Notes under the pieces: model-generated
Told to the model about the DNA's origin: nothing
What the model saw: only the letters and a program-made list of their open reading frames with translations
Databases searched by the model: none
In this document: positions 16,653 to 25,634 of the stretch, piece after piece
Numbering within the stretch: position 1 is the stretch's first letter
Layout: every line of letters begins with the position of its first letter
Position numbers and translations under genes: made by a program
Source: Prevotella lacticifex
Lineage (GTDB): Bacteria > Bacteroidota > Bacteroidia > Bacteroidales > Bacteroidaceae
NCBI RefSeq assembly: GCF_019973375.1
Contig: NZ_BPTV01000001.1
Span: 62,001-126,000, forward strand
DNA length: 64,000 nt
Direction of reading: 5' to 3'

Positions 16653-19634
16653 TTACGCCTTGAATTGTGATGGTTTCACACCGAACCGTTGCGAGAAACA
16701 GCGGGTGAAATACTTAGGATCGTTGAATCCCACCCGGTATGCGATCTCCGTTATATTACGGTCGGCGACATTATCTTTCAGAATCTGCCGGGCCATGTCG
16801 AGACGGTAGTCGCGAACGAACTGTGTTGTCGTCAGACCCCATTCCTCATGGATGCGCTTGCTCAGTTCCGACCGCGACATGCCGAGAGCCTTGGCGATGG
16901 TCTGCACATCGAGTTCCGAGTTCATATATGTCTTCTCCATAACCTTCAGCAACCGGTCGGCGAAGGCCTCCTCACCGCTCTTGGCCTCAGCAGCCTCCTT
17001 ACGGTCGGCCTCAAGATTCTTGCGCTGACTTTGGCGGTAGTTTTCCTGCCGTTTGAGTATTTCCTTTATCCTCTCCTGCAGCTCTCCGGGCTCATCGCTC
17101 TCCTTCAGAGCCGCCTCGAGGGGTCTGTAGAGCTGCTCGGCCTCCTTCTCCCTCATACGGAGCAGCTTGCGCTTGTAGAACCATCGCGCCGCGAAGGCCA
17201 GGGCCACCAACACGATGGTTATGAACCACCAGCTCTTCCAGAAATACGGCCGCACTACAACATCGACAGCCACCGTCTCATCGCTTTCCGTTCCCAATGG
17301 CGATGAGTAGCGCACCTCGAAGGTGTAGCTGCCCGCCGGAAGCATGGAGAACGACGCGCTGTGCTCCCCCGGTGGCACCGGTGTCCACTTATCGTCGTAT
17401 CCTTTCAGTCTGTAGGCGTAGGCTCCCTGCTCATTTCCCGTGAAATTCAGGGCCGAGAACTCCAGCCGCACGTCGCGGTCGCTCTCGTGGAGGGTAATCT
17501 TCGAGGCCTGTCCCACCTCCTTGTCTATATATCCGCTGCCCGGCAGGGCGAACACACTGCCTATCTTTAACGATGTCAACCGCAGGTGTCCGCGATGTAC
17601 ATTGCTGGCGTTGATACCGTTGAGAACCGTCAGTCCGCGGTCAGAGCCGAGGGCAATGACATCCCCTGTGCCCTTTACGGCACCATTGAAGTAGAACTGG
17701 TTGCTGAGCAGACCGTCGGACTCAGTGAAGTTGCTGAACGTTCCCACTGCCGGATTGAGTCTCGACAGCCCGTGCTCGGTGGCTATCCAGAGCATGCCGT
17801 GACCGTCCTCAACAATCCCTTTTATGGAGTTATTGGCCAGTCCGTCGTCACTAATATAATTATGTATATTCAGAGTATCGTCGAGCGAGCCCTTCACATG
17901 GTACAGTCCATAGCCGTTACTGCCTATCCACAGCGATCCGTCGCGGGCCTGGCAAAAGCATGTCAGCTTGTCGAGCGCGCCCACCGACGGGTGGTCGAGT
18001 TTCTTGACATACCGTTTATAAGAGAAGATACCGCGCTTGTCGGGGCCCTTCTTTATGTCAACACTCACCATTCCGGGCACACAGCCCATCAGCAGATGAC
18101 CGTCGCGTGTCACCAGACTGCCGATGGCACCGTTGATATTGCGGCAGTCGGGGAACGGTTCCCTCACCCTGTGGCTCCGCAGGTCGTAGAAGAACAGTCC
18201 TGCGTTGGCACCAATCCATATTCCGTCGTTATACGGGTCGTAGGCCATCGCTCCTACGAAGAGCAGGTCTATGGCATAGCCGTCACCGGCCACGAGCGGC
18301 CGTATGTCGCCGGCCGACTGCAACGGCATCTCGGCCACACCACCGCCCCATGTGCCTATCCACAAATTCCCGCTTTTGTCGGCGGTGAGCACCGACACGG
18401 TGTTATGCGGCAGACTGCTGTTGGCAGCCGTGAAATGGACGAAATCGTTTGATCCCTTGCGCAGAAGACAGAGACCGCCCTCGACGATTCCCGCCCACAG
18501 GTCGCCGTTAGGGGCTACATACATTGAGTTGACGGGGCCGGGAGCAATAGTGTTTGCGTTGGCGTCGTCATGAACGAAGTTGACCACTCTGAGCTGGCGC
18601 GGCACGAGCTGAGTCACTCCTCCCGTCTCCGTACCTATCCACGTCTGACCGTTGAGAACCCTTATGATGCTCACAAACGGACTCGACAGTATGCCTCCGG
18701 CAACCTTATCGGTCCAACGGTCGACGATATGGAATCCCGCATCCATGACATCGACTCCACAGAGGGTGCCTATGAGCAGATTTTTCCCGTCCGCGCTTAC
18801 CGCCAACGATGTACATACATCATGGCTGAGGGCATCGGCAGGCGTTCCGGCATGCCATCCGCTGTTGCCGCGGTCGCTGTTGTAGAGTCCGTGGTTAGTG
18901 GCAAACCATGTCCGTCCCTGCCACCTTACCATGGAACCGATAATCGTTCCGGTAAGTTGCGGGTAGGCCTTCGAGAGGTCAGTGGCAACGAGGCGGTTGC
19001 CCTTGACGGATATCTTTGTCAGCCTTACATTTACACCTATATATATAGAGCCGTCGTTGTCGAGGTCGGCAACACCGAGTTCGGGCACCTTAGTGTTGTG
19101 CTCTATCGTGAGCACGCTGCTCACCGTGCCGTCGGCATTGAACGCTATGCGGACGACCTCGTTGAACCTAATAATCCAGATGCACCCCTTCGAGTCGCAG
19201 TAGACACTCATGCACGCGGCATTCATAGCCTTATCGAGAGCTTTCTTCACCTTGTCGTCGGTGGTTTTCAGGTCAGCCTCTACGCCACCAGTCATGTCGA
19301 TGGCCTGCACGCCCTCCTCGAAGGCGGCCCACAGCCGGTGATAATGGTCCTCGACAACGTTATGGCAGAAGTTCGAACGCAGACTGATCATCGGGTTGCC
19401 GTTGAGTCCGAAGCTCGCATACGAGTAACCGTCATAACGCAGCAGTCCGCCATTATGAGTCGATATCCATACGAAACCGTCACTATCCTGATATATGTCG
19501 TCGACAAAATTGCTTGGCATTCCCGTCGACAGGTTCAGATAAAAGATATTATATGAGCCTGCCGGCGTTGCTTTCAGCTGTATTGTCAGCAACAATAAAA
19601 GGACTATTAAAAGACATTTCGTTGGTCTTAACAT
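16653..19634 (-). CDS. Membrane sensor-regulator: periplasmic propeller, Y_Y_Y domain and AraC-type HTH, without kinase or receiver
   Basis: The protein looks like a hybrid two-component regulator with its signalling core removed. After a signal peptide, repeated propeller motifs (GFVWISTHNGGLLRYDGYSY, LWIGTWGGGV, MLWIATEHGLSRLN) fill most of the periplasmic part. A Y_Y_Y domain lies near 710-800, and a transmembrane helix (WWFITIVLVALAFAARWFY) near 805-825. About 70 residues of charged coiled coil follow, then an AraC HTH (DVQTIAKALGMSRSELSKRI ... GFNDPKYFTRCFSQRFG) to the end. No H-box, ATPase or receiver segment is present. The start at 19634 (MLRPTKCLL) gives the better signal peptide; 19661 is an alternative ATG. 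Positioned upstream of susC, it probably senses an arabinan product and activates the PUL. Confidence 0.88.
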   Translation of the reverse strand: MLRPTKCLLIVLLLLLTIQLKATPAGSYNIFYLNLSTGMPSNFVDDIYQDSDGFVWISTHNGGLLRYDGYSYASFGLNGNPMISLRSNFCHNVVEDHYHRLWAAFEEGVQAIDMTGGVEADLKTTDDKVKKALDKAMNAACMSVYCDSKGCIWIIRFNEVVRIAFNADGTVSSVLTIEHNTKVPELGVADLDNDGSIYIGVNVRLTKISVKGNRLVATDLSKAYPQLTGTIIGSMVRWQGRTWFATNHGLYNSDRGNSGWHAGTPADALSHDVCTSLAVSADGKNLLIGTLCGVDVMDAGFHIVDRWTDKVAGGILSSPFVSIIRVLNGQTWIGTETGGVTQLVPRQLRVVNFVHDDANANTIAPGPVNSMYVAPNGDLWAGIVEGGLCLLRKGSNDFVHFTAANSSLPHNTVSVLTADKSGNLWIGTWGGGVAEMPLQSAGDIRPLVAGDGYAIDLLFVGAMAYDPYNDGIWIGANAGLFFYDLRSHRVREPFPDCRNINGAIGSLVTRDGHLLMGCVPGMVSVDIKKGPDKRGIFSYKRYVKKLDHPSVGALDKLTCFCQARDGSLWIGSNGYGLYHVKGSLDDTLNIHNYISDDGLANNSIKGIVEDGHGMLWIATEHGLSRLNPAVGTFSNFTESDGLLSNQFYFNGAVKGTGDVIALGSDRGLTVLNGINASNVHRGHLRLTSLKIGSVFALPGSGYIDKEVGQASKITLHESDRDVRLEFSALNFTGNEQGAYAYRLKGYDDKWTPVPPGEHSASFSMLPAGSYTFEVRYSSPLGTESDETVAVDVVVRPYFWKSWWFITIVLVALAFAARWFYKRKLLRMREKEAEQLYRPLEAALKESDEPGELQERIKEILKRQENYRQSQRKNLEADRKEAAEAKSGEEAFADRLLKVMEKTYMNSELDVQTIAKALGMSRSELSKRIHEEWGLTTTQFVRDYRLDMARQILKDNVADRNITEIAYRVGFNDPKYFTRCFSQRFGVKPSQFKA

Positions 19635-19728
19635 TCTATCGATTCTGTTTTTATGATGCAATTATAAGTAGTTTATACTGCAAATGCCACATTATTATTC
19701 CCAAGGAGCGTCCCCCACTCACCGGCCG

Positions 19729-20520
19729 TCAGCCTATCTCATCCTGTATATGCTGATAGAACTGACAGAGAATTTTCCTCATGTCGGCAGGCAGATAGCT
19801 CACCGCCCTCTCCACCATCTCGTCGGGAACACCGTAGCAGGCCTCAGCCATGGCCCCGGTAATGTCGGCTTTCGTGTCGGTATCGCCGTCGCAGAGGACC
19901 GCCAAGCGGATGGCATCCTCGAATGTCGACGAGTCGACGAGACAACGGATTGCCGCAGGAACGGTTTCCTGACATGTACTGTCGAAGTGACCCTCACTGC
20001 CTATGCGCATGATGTCGGACAACGGCGGCAGCTTATAACCATAGAACTTCTGCACTTTCCGCTCCACGTCATTCTTCGAGAACCGCATGTGCCTGAGCCA
20101 GCATATCACCTCGGCTACGCATTCCGCCCCTTTGATGCCTTCGGGGTGGTTGTGGCTGACGGCAGCGCTCTTGCGGGCCTCCTCCACGACATCCTCCCAT
20201 TCGTCGAAGAGCCAGCCGATACTGCTCACGCGCATTGCCGAACCATTGCCGCAACTGTTGTTGGGCGCATGGTCGTCGCTGAATATCCAGTCGTAGAAAC
20301 GGGCCCCGTAGCCGCCCTTTGGGTCGGGATAGCGCTGGCACCACTCCACGAGAGCGTCCTTATAGCTCTTGCCGTTGAGTACGGCATCGGCCACAGCAAT
20401 AGTGCAAACAGTATCGTCGGTGAATGAACAGTCGTCGGTGAAAAGGTCAAAGCCTTCCTCTGGTGCAGGACCGAACTCAAACCTCGATCCCACTATGTCG
20501 CCTATTATAGCTCCAAGCAT
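19729..20520 (-). CDS. ADP-ribosylglycohydrolase family protein
   Basis: Members remove ADP-ribose from modified proteins or small molecules using a binuclear metal site. Visible motifs are GAIIGDIVGSRFE at the N-terminus, FTDDT (metal ligands), the conserved SHNHPEGIKGAE and the C-terminal DGDTDTKADITGAMAEA. The start at 20520 (MLGAIIGD) was chosen because it fits the family and because a consensus promoter lies at 20547-20578, inside the longer open frame. The gene is 263 codons and stands alone. The natural substrate cannot be told from sequence. Confidence 0.9.
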   Translation of the reverse strand: MLGAIIGDIVGSRFEFGPAPEEGFDLFTDDCSFTDDTVCTIAVADAVLNGKSYKDALVEWCQRYPDPKGGYGARFYDWIFSDDHAPNNSCGNGSAMRVSSIGWLFDEWEDVVEEARKSAAVSHNHPEGIKGAECVAEVICWLRHMRFSKNDVERKVQKFYGYKLPPLSDIMRIGSEGHFDSTCQETVPAAIRCLVDSSTFEDAIRLAVLCDGDTDTKADITGAMAEACYGVPDEMVERAVSYLPADMRKILCQFYQHIQDEIG

Positions 20521-20546
20521 AGCCTTTAGTTTTTCAGTTAGTGCTA

Positions 20547-20578
20547 CAAAGTTACTAAAAAAATAAGCGAAATCCAAA
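20547..20578 (-). promoter_or_regulatory. Promoter of the ADP-ribosylglycohydrolase gene
   Basis: TTTG (20575-20578), 20-nt spacer and TAACTTTG (20547-20554) on the minus strand. It predicts a short leader ending at ATG 20520 and rules out the longer frame. Confidence 0.75.
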
Positions 20579-20935
20579 TTTTTCGAGGATTTTCTCATCG
20601 GCAGTCCTCTGAAAAACACGACAAAAATGCCGTATTTACCGCATAATCAAAGGGAATCAGAGACCCGAAAAAAAATGAATTATTTTTCTGGTTAATTCCG
20701 ATTTATTAACAAAAAAAAGGACCGATTTGGTACTCTGCACTTTATCAGTACTTCGGAAAGAAAGACGATATTACCTACACACGCTCTATAGTAAAGGATT
20801 CTCTGAAGCATGCGGCTATGGTGCTTTCATTAGCCAACATTATTATGTAGAAGCGAGGATGGATAATGGAATACCGGCAATGATATGTAAAAATAATTCG
20901 TTTTATTTTGTGTTTTGCACCGCCTTTATACTGCC

Positions 20936-21036
20936 TTGATTATCAACCGGTTACTAACACATATCATTTCGAGTTGCAAAACGGGCCGTTTTAGAAGCCA
21001 AAACAATAGGTATTGGAATGGTGTAAATATTTTTGG
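20936..21036. repeat. Dispersed palindromic 22-bp element, copy C
   Basis: TTGATTATCAACCGGTTAC leads into units AAAACGGGCCGTTTTAGAAG plus CC and a diverged one, ending in GTAAATATTTTTGG. It lies just past the 3' end of the histidine kinase gene. The remainder of 20579-20935 holds no supported gene; a 70-codon frame at 20727-20939 has no recognisable features. Confidence 0.75.
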
Positions 21037-21069
21037 TATATCAGACAATAGCTAAACGATAGGGCCGCA

Positions 21070-22245
21070 CTATCTGAAGACCACCCTCACCGTTGTTCCT
21101 TTTCCCGGTTCCGATTCCATGTTTATCTTTGCGCCGTGCTTCTCCAATATCGCTTTCGCCAGGGCCAGACCGACACCATGGCCCATCACCGTTCCCGTGT
21201 TCGATGCCCTGTAGAATGGTTCGAAGACATGCCGCAAGTCCTCCGGCGGGATACCGATGCCCTGGTCGCTGACTTTTACGGTGCGTCCGGCGACGGTCAC
21301 CGTCACGGGCTTGCCGTCGGAATATTTCACGGCGTTATTGATGAGGTTGTGGAATGCCATGCGCAGCAGGTGGCGGTCGCCGAGAACGATGAAATCGTCC
21401 TGACAGTCCACATCGCAGTTTTCCTCAGCCATATCCTTCAGCATCGTGCCCATGCTCACGGGTTCGCGCTCAGCCATCTCCTCGCCGCTCCTGACATGCG
21501 AGAACTGCAGGAGCTCGCGCATTATCGTCTCCACGCGGTCGGCCTCATGGGCTATGCGCCGCAGGATGTCCTGATACTCCTGGGTGGAATATTCGCGCAG
21601 CAGTCCCACCTCGCATTCGCCCTCGATGGCCGTCATCGGATTATTTATTTCGTGCGATGCGTTGTTGACGAACATCTTCTCCGTCTGATAGTCCTGGTCG
21701 ATGCGGTTGAGCATCCGCATGGCGTAGAGCCTGCTGATGAGCCAAAGCACTGCCGCCGAGACGATTACGAGCAGGAGCAGGGCCCACCGCAGCGTTTTAG
21801 CTATATCAGTGCCATAAGGATTACGGCTGAGGACGATGACGGCGAAGGTGCCGGTGTTATCGTAGTAGACGAAGGCCGTTCCCACCTCCTGCCCATGTTC
21901 GAAGTTAACCGTCTGGTTAGCATACAGATGGCCTATCTGCTCATCATCGAGATACGTGCTGAGCACCTGCCGGGCCAGATCGCGGTTCTCGAGATTGACG
22001 AAGAGCTCCTTCGACGTAGGGATTGACGTTTTCCGCCGTATCACCACATTGCGGTATTTCACGGGGTCGAGTTCGTCCTTCGAGAATTTCTCCTCCGCCA
22101 CTGCGTGCGCCTTCTCCTGCATATAGTGGAAGTAGAGGTTGCGGATGTAGTTGGAGGTGAAAAAGTAGAACACCAGTCCGGCAATGAGTATCAGCCCGAT
22201 GGTGATACCCGAGTATATGAGCGATAATTTATGGCCTGTCTTCAT
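21070..22245 (-). CDS. Sensor histidine kinase of a two-component system
   Basis: The start at 22245 (MKTGHKLSL) lies one nucleotide after the response-regulator stop. The 391-residue protein has a transmembrane helix at about 11-30, a periplasmic sensor of about 120 residues, and a second helix at about 154-172 leading directly into the dimerisation helix without a clear HAMP domain. The H-box is NNASHEINNPMTAIEGE with H198; the N-box (HNLINNAVKYS), G1 (VSDQGIGIPPED), F box (FEPFYRAS) and G2 (GHGVGLALAKA) are intact. The arrangement, and metal efflux genes 2 kb away, resemble CusS/CzcS-type metal sensors, but the signal is inferred only. Confidence 0.93.
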   Translation of the reverse strand: MKTGHKLSLIYSGITIGLILIAGLVFYFFTSNYIRNLYFHYMQEKAHAVAEEKFSKDELDPVKYRNVVIRRKTSIPTSKELFVNLENRDLARQVLSTYLDDEQIGHLYANQTVNFEHGQEVGTAFVYYDNTGTFAVIVLSRNPYGTDIAKTLRWALLLLVIVSAAVLWLISRLYAMRMLNRIDQDYQTEKMFVNNASHEINNPMTAIEGECEVGLLREYSTQEYQDILRRIAHEADRVETIMRELLQFSHVRSGEEMAEREPVSMGTMLKDMAEENCDVDCQDDFIVLGDRHLLRMAFHNLINNAVKYSDGKPVTVTVAGRTVKVSDQGIGIPPEDLRHVFEPFYRASNTGTVMGHGVGLALAKAILEKHGAKINMESEPGKGTTVRVVFR

Positions 22246-22246
22246 C

Positions 22247-22930
22247 CTATTCCTCTCTGCCGAAACAGTAGCCCACACCTACGATGGTGTGGATGAGTTT
22301 CTGGTCAAAACCCTCATCAATTTTCTGCCGCAGGTATCTCACGTAGACATCCACGACATTGGTGTTGGTATCGAAGTCCTTGTCCCACACGTCGCGCAGC
22401 AGCTGCCGGCGCGTCAGCGTCTCACCCTCGTGGCGTATAAGATACTCCAACAGCCGGTACTCCTTAGTGCTCAGTTCCACCTCGGTATCCTGGCGCCGCG
22501 CCTTGTGTGTGGCGGCGTTGATGCTCAGGTCGCCACACGTCAGAGGCGCTGCCTGGCGGTAGCTCTCGACGCGGCGCAGAAGGGCATTGATGCGGGCTAC
22601 GAGCTCGGTGAACTTAAACGGTTTCACCATATAGTCGTCGGCACCCGCCTGCAGACCGAGGACGATGTCGTCGGTGGTACCTAAGGCCGTGAGCATCAGT
22701 ACCGGAAGGGCGTAGCCACGCTCCTCGCGCAGATGGCTGCACACCTCCAGTCCCGTCATGCCCGGCATCCGTATGTCGAGCAGGGCGAGGTCGTAGTCGC
22801 CCTGCTGGAGCTTCGTCCAGGCCTCATCGCCCCGTCGGGCTCTGTCAACATCGAAGCCGAAACTCTCCAAGCCACGGCAGACGAAGTCGGCAATATTCTC
22901 CTCATCCTCAGCAAGCAGTATCCGTTTCAT
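22247..22930 (-). CDS. OmpR-family response regulator
   Basis: The receiver domain has the acidic pocket AEDEE (D9, E10), the phosphoacceptor D52 (ALLDIRMPGMTG) and a conserved Lys in VKPF. The C-terminal winged helix (LSTKEYRLLEYLIRHEGETLTR ... VYVRYLRQKID) is of OmpR/PhoB type. It is the first gene of a two-gene operon with the kinase and has its own promoter at 22953-22981. The probable regulon includes its own operon and perhaps the divergently placed efflux genes beyond the chromate transporter pair; that is inference from position. Confidence 0.94.
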   Translation of the reverse strand: MKRILLAEDEENIADFVCRGLESFGFDVDRARRGDEAWTKLQQGDYDLALLDIRMPGMTGLEVCSHLREERGYALPVLMLTALGTTDDIVLGLQAGADDYMVKPFKFTELVARINALLRRVESYRQAAPLTCGDLSINAATHKARRQDTEVELSTKEYRLLEYLIRHEGETLTRRQLLRDVWDKDFDTNTNVVDVYVRYLRQKIDEGFDQKLIHTIVGVGYCFGREE

Positions 22931-22952
22931 ATCTTATCGAGTTTATTTTGTG

Positions 22953-22981
22953 CAAAGATAGCAGTTTTTTTTGAGAAACAA
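22953..22981 (-). promoter_or_regulatory. Promoter of the two-component operon
   Basis: TTG (22979-22981), 18-nt spacer, TATCTTTG (22953-22960) on the minus strand, about 20 nt before the response-regulator ATG. The spacer is slightly short. Confidence 0.6.
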
Positions 22982-22988
22982 GCCTTTG

Positions 22989-23561
22989 CTAATAAACTAT
23001 CAGTCCTACGATGCCGCAGACGAGCAGTGCCAGGATTGGATTGACCTTAAAGCGCAGTGTGGCCACGAAAACCGCCACGCAGAGGCCGATGCTGAGGACA
23101 AAGTATGGTATGCTGTCGGCCGGTGAGCCAAAATTTTCCTTGTTCATCAGCAGCAGGGCAGCGGCGGCGATGAGTCCGATGATGGCCGGACGGAGGGCCG
23201 CAAAGACATTCTTCACCCATGGCGCGTCCTTATGGGTGAGCAGATAGTGGCTGATGCTTATCATGAGGATGAACGATAACCACATGATACTCAGCGATGC
23301 TAACACCGATCCGAGCACTGCCGCCCACACCGGATAGCCGGCATTGACTACTGATGTGTAGCCCACATAAGTGGCGGTGTTGATGCCTATAGGGCCCGGG
23401 GTCGACTGGCTGATGGCTACGATATCCGTAAACTCGGCATTGGTGAGCCAGTGGTTCTTCACAACCGTCTCGCTGTATATGAGTGAGAGCATGGCATAGC
23501 CACCTCCGAAGTTGAAGATGCCTATCTTGCTGAATACGTAGAATAATTTGAGGAAAAGCAT
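22989..23561 (-). CDS. Chromate transporter family protein (half-size, second of a pair)
   Basis: A 190-residue CHR-domain membrane protein with the family start KIGIFNFGGGYAML, the STPGPIGIN motif and about six hydrophobic segments. Half-size CHR proteins work as heteromeric pairs, each supplying one six-helix unit, and the partner gene ends 13 nt upstream. Known members export chromate; in anaerobes lacking chromate stress the true substrate is often unknown. The nearby metal efflux operon makes an anion or metal detoxification role plausible. Confidence 0.9.
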   Translation of the reverse strand: MLFLKLFYVFSKIGIFNFGGGYAMLSLIYSETVVKNHWLTNAEFTDIVAISQSTPGPIGINTATYVGYTSVVNAGYPVWAAVLGSVLASLSIMWLSFILMISISHYLLTHKDAPWVKNVFAALRPAIIGLIAAAALLLMNKENFGSPADSIPYFVLSIGLCVAVFVATLRFKVNPILALLVCGIVGLIVY

Positions 23562-23574
23562 TTCTTATTTCAAT

Positions 23575-24126
23575 TTATTTGTTCTGTTGCTGTTGTTTAC
23601 GGTCCCTGACTCTTCCATAGAGGTATCCGCCTAATCCCGCGACGATGATAATCCATATCGGCGAAACTGAGAATGCCGCTATGAGCAGACAGCTGACGAG
23701 GGGAATCCAGCACGTCGACCACGTGATATGGGCCGTACGGGCCATCTTGAAGCACGGAGCGGCAATGAGGGCTACCACTGCCGGGCGCACACCGCGGAAG
23801 AATTTCTCGACCAAGACGTTGTCCTTGAAGTTGTGGAAGAAGATGGCTATGAGCAGGATAGCGACTATCGAGGGCAGGGCTATGCCCAACGCTCCGACGA
23901 TGCCTCCCCACACTCCGCGAAGCTTGTAGCCTATGTGGCTCGCCATGTCGATGGAGAATATGCCGGGGGTGGTCTGCGCCACCACCATGATATCCATAAA
24001 CTCCTCACGGTCAAGCCAATGGTTCTTGTCGACATACTCCCGTTCCATTATTGGAATCATGGCATAGCCGCCACCAAGGGTGAACGCTCCAATCTTATTG
24101 CAGGTGAGAAAGAATTTTAATAGCAT
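23575..24126 (-). CDS. Chromate transporter family protein (half-size, first of a pair)
   Basis: This 183-residue partner carries KIGAFTLGGGYAMIPI and TTPGIFSIDMASHIGY, the same two motifs as the following gene, so the pair arose by duplication. The ATG at 24126 (MLLKFFLTCNK) aligns with family starts; the frame extends upstream only across the promoter at 24185-24215. The product should be an inner-membrane protein. It shares an intergenic region with the divergent efflux operon, whose promoter lies back-to-back with this one. Confidence 0.9.
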   Translation of the reverse strand: MLLKFFLTCNKIGAFTLGGGYAMIPIMEREYVDKNHWLDREEFMDIMVVAQTTPGIFSIDMASHIGYKLRGVWGGIVGALGIALPSIVAILLIAIFFHNFKDNVLVEKFFRGVRPAVVALIAAPCFKMARTAHITWSTCWIPLVSCLLIAAFSVSPIWIIIVAGLGGYLYGRVRDRKQQQQNK

Positions 24127-24184
24127 AACTGAATACAAATATAATTTTATGGCGAAAACCTCGCGTCTTCGCTCTTTGACAGTG

Positions 24185-24215
24185 CAAAGGTAGCCACCTT
24201 CGGCCACGTGTACAA
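24185..24215 (-). promoter_or_regulatory. Promoter of the chromate transporter pair
   Basis: TTG (24213-24215), 20-nt spacer, TACCTTTG (24185-24192) on the minus strand; leader of about 55 nt to the ATG at 24126. Confidence 0.75.
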
Positions 24216-24269
24216 GAAAAGGTGATTAAAAACCTCTAATATAGTATGAAAGCATTCTAATCGTTTCTT

Positions 24270-24301
24270 TTTCAGCACCTTGCGCATTCTCAGTACCTTT
24301 G
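24270..24301 (+). promoter_or_regulatory. Promoter of the metal efflux operon, almost touching the start codon
   Basis: TACCTTTG at 24294-24301 with a weak TTTC at 24270-24273 (20-nt spacer). The ATG is at 24307, so transcription should start within a few bases of it and the mRNA would be nearly leaderless. Confidence 0.55.
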
Positions 24302-24306
24302 CGGCG

Positions 24307-25578
24307 ATGAAACGAAACAGTATCATAAATTTCCGATTATGGCTGGCATTCCTGTTAGCCACCACATGGTGCGGAAGTGCCATGGGCAGCCGCCTGACTT
24401 TCTGCCAGGCCGACAGTCTGTTAGCCCTCCGCAACCACAACCTCCGCTCGGCGCGCCTCGATATTTCGGCTGCCGAGGGCCAGTTGGCCCAGTCGAGCCG
24501 CTACGACAACCCGACGATGAGCGTCATGTACAACATCTATAACCCCACCAATCACCGGTGGTTCGACCCCGGGCGCACCGGTGAGGTCGACGTTCAGTTC
24601 TCTCAGCCCTTTGCCATCGGTGGTCAGCATGCCGAACAGGTAAAGCAGGACGCGGCCTTGCTGCGAGCCTCGCGTAACCAGCTGACAGTCACCCACCGCG
24701 ACCTCCGCAGCGAGGTCCACGTGGCGATGGTCGACCTCTACTACCAGCAACGGCAGGCTGCCGTCTACGATGAGGAGATAGCCTCGGCCGAGAAGATTCT
24801 CGCGGCCTACCGTGAGCAGACGGCGAAAGGCAATATCGCAGCCATCGAGACACAGCGCATAGCTACAATGGTGTATCAGCTCCGCAAGTCGCGTGCCGAC
24901 CTGATCCTCGAGGCCTCGGCCCTGCAGGCTCAGCTCCGGCAGCTGCTCGTGCTCCCCGCCGACGATTCCATCACCGTCGACATCGATGAAAAAGAGGCTA
25001 TCGACGCTGCCTCACGGCTCTATCTCGCCGTTGCGGCCAAACCGGCAGCATCCATCGAAGCCATGCCTGAGATGCAGCTGATAGGCAGTCAGGTCGAGGC
25101 TGCCGAGCACGCCCTCCGCTGGGAGCGCAGCCAGAGTCTGCCACAGATGTCGGTGCAGGGCGAATACGATAAGAACGGAAGCATAGGCCACAACTTCTTT
25201 GCCGTAGGACTGAGCGTCGCCGTACCGCTGTGGAACCGCAACCGCGGCAATATCCGTAAGGCCCAGGCCGCCATAGAGCAGGCCGCCGTAGATGCCGACA
25301 GACAGCGCAACGCCATCATGCAGCAGCGGAAGGCCGATCTCGACATCGTGGGGCAGTATCTCAAGCAGCTCGCCGAGCCCACGCCGACCCTCGACAGCGA
25401 CCTCACCGAGATGCTCCATGCTGCCGAGAAGCAGTTTATGAGCCGCCACATATCGCTCGTGGAGTTCGTCGACCTCTACGGCAACTACCGCGATACAATG
25501 CTCGCGCGCCTCGACGCTAAGAGCAAGATGCTCCAAGCTGCCGAAAGACTCAGAATAGTATGGGGCGGCGTACAATAA
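24307..25578 (+). CDS. Outer-membrane efflux channel of the TolC/CzcC type
   Basis: This is the outer-membrane duct of a tripartite heavy-metal exporter. A signal peptide precedes SRLTFCQADSLLALRNHNLRS, the usual start of the outer membrane efflux repeat, and the protein has two long helical hairpins (about 40-230 and 250-420) as expected for a 423-residue family member. The ATG at 24307 yields MKRNSIINFRLWLAFLLATTW. A promoter -7 box ends only 5 nt before it. The adaptor and pump genes follow in the same operon. Confidence 0.9.
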   Translation: MKRNSIINFRLWLAFLLATTWCGSAMGSRLTFCQADSLLALRNHNLRSARLDISAAEGQLAQSSRYDNPTMSVMYNIYNPTNHRWFDPGRTGEVDVQFSQPFAIGGQHAEQVKQDAALLRASRNQLTVTHRDLRSEVHVAMVDLYYQQRQAAVYDEEIASAEKILAAYREQTAKGNIAAIETQRIATMVYQLRKSRADLILEASALQAQLRQLLVLPADDSITVDIDEKEAIDAASRLYLAVAAKPAASIEAMPEMQLIGSQVEAAEHALRWERSQSLPQMSVQGEYDKNGSIGHNFFAVGLSVAVPLWNRNRGNIRKAQAAIEQAAVDADRQRNAIMQQRKADLDIVGQYLKQLAEPTPTLDSDLTEMLHAAEKQFMSRHISLVEFVDLYGNYRDTMLARLDAKSKMLQAAERLRIVWGGVQ

Positions 25579-25634
25579 TCCTCTGACAATGAATGAGATA
25601 TAACGTAAATGAAAAAGAATGGGATGGAACGTAT

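Noticed and set aside
20727..20939. 70-codon frame in the intergenic region before the kinase
   Set aside because: No family resemblance, no promoter match and no coupling to a neighbour.
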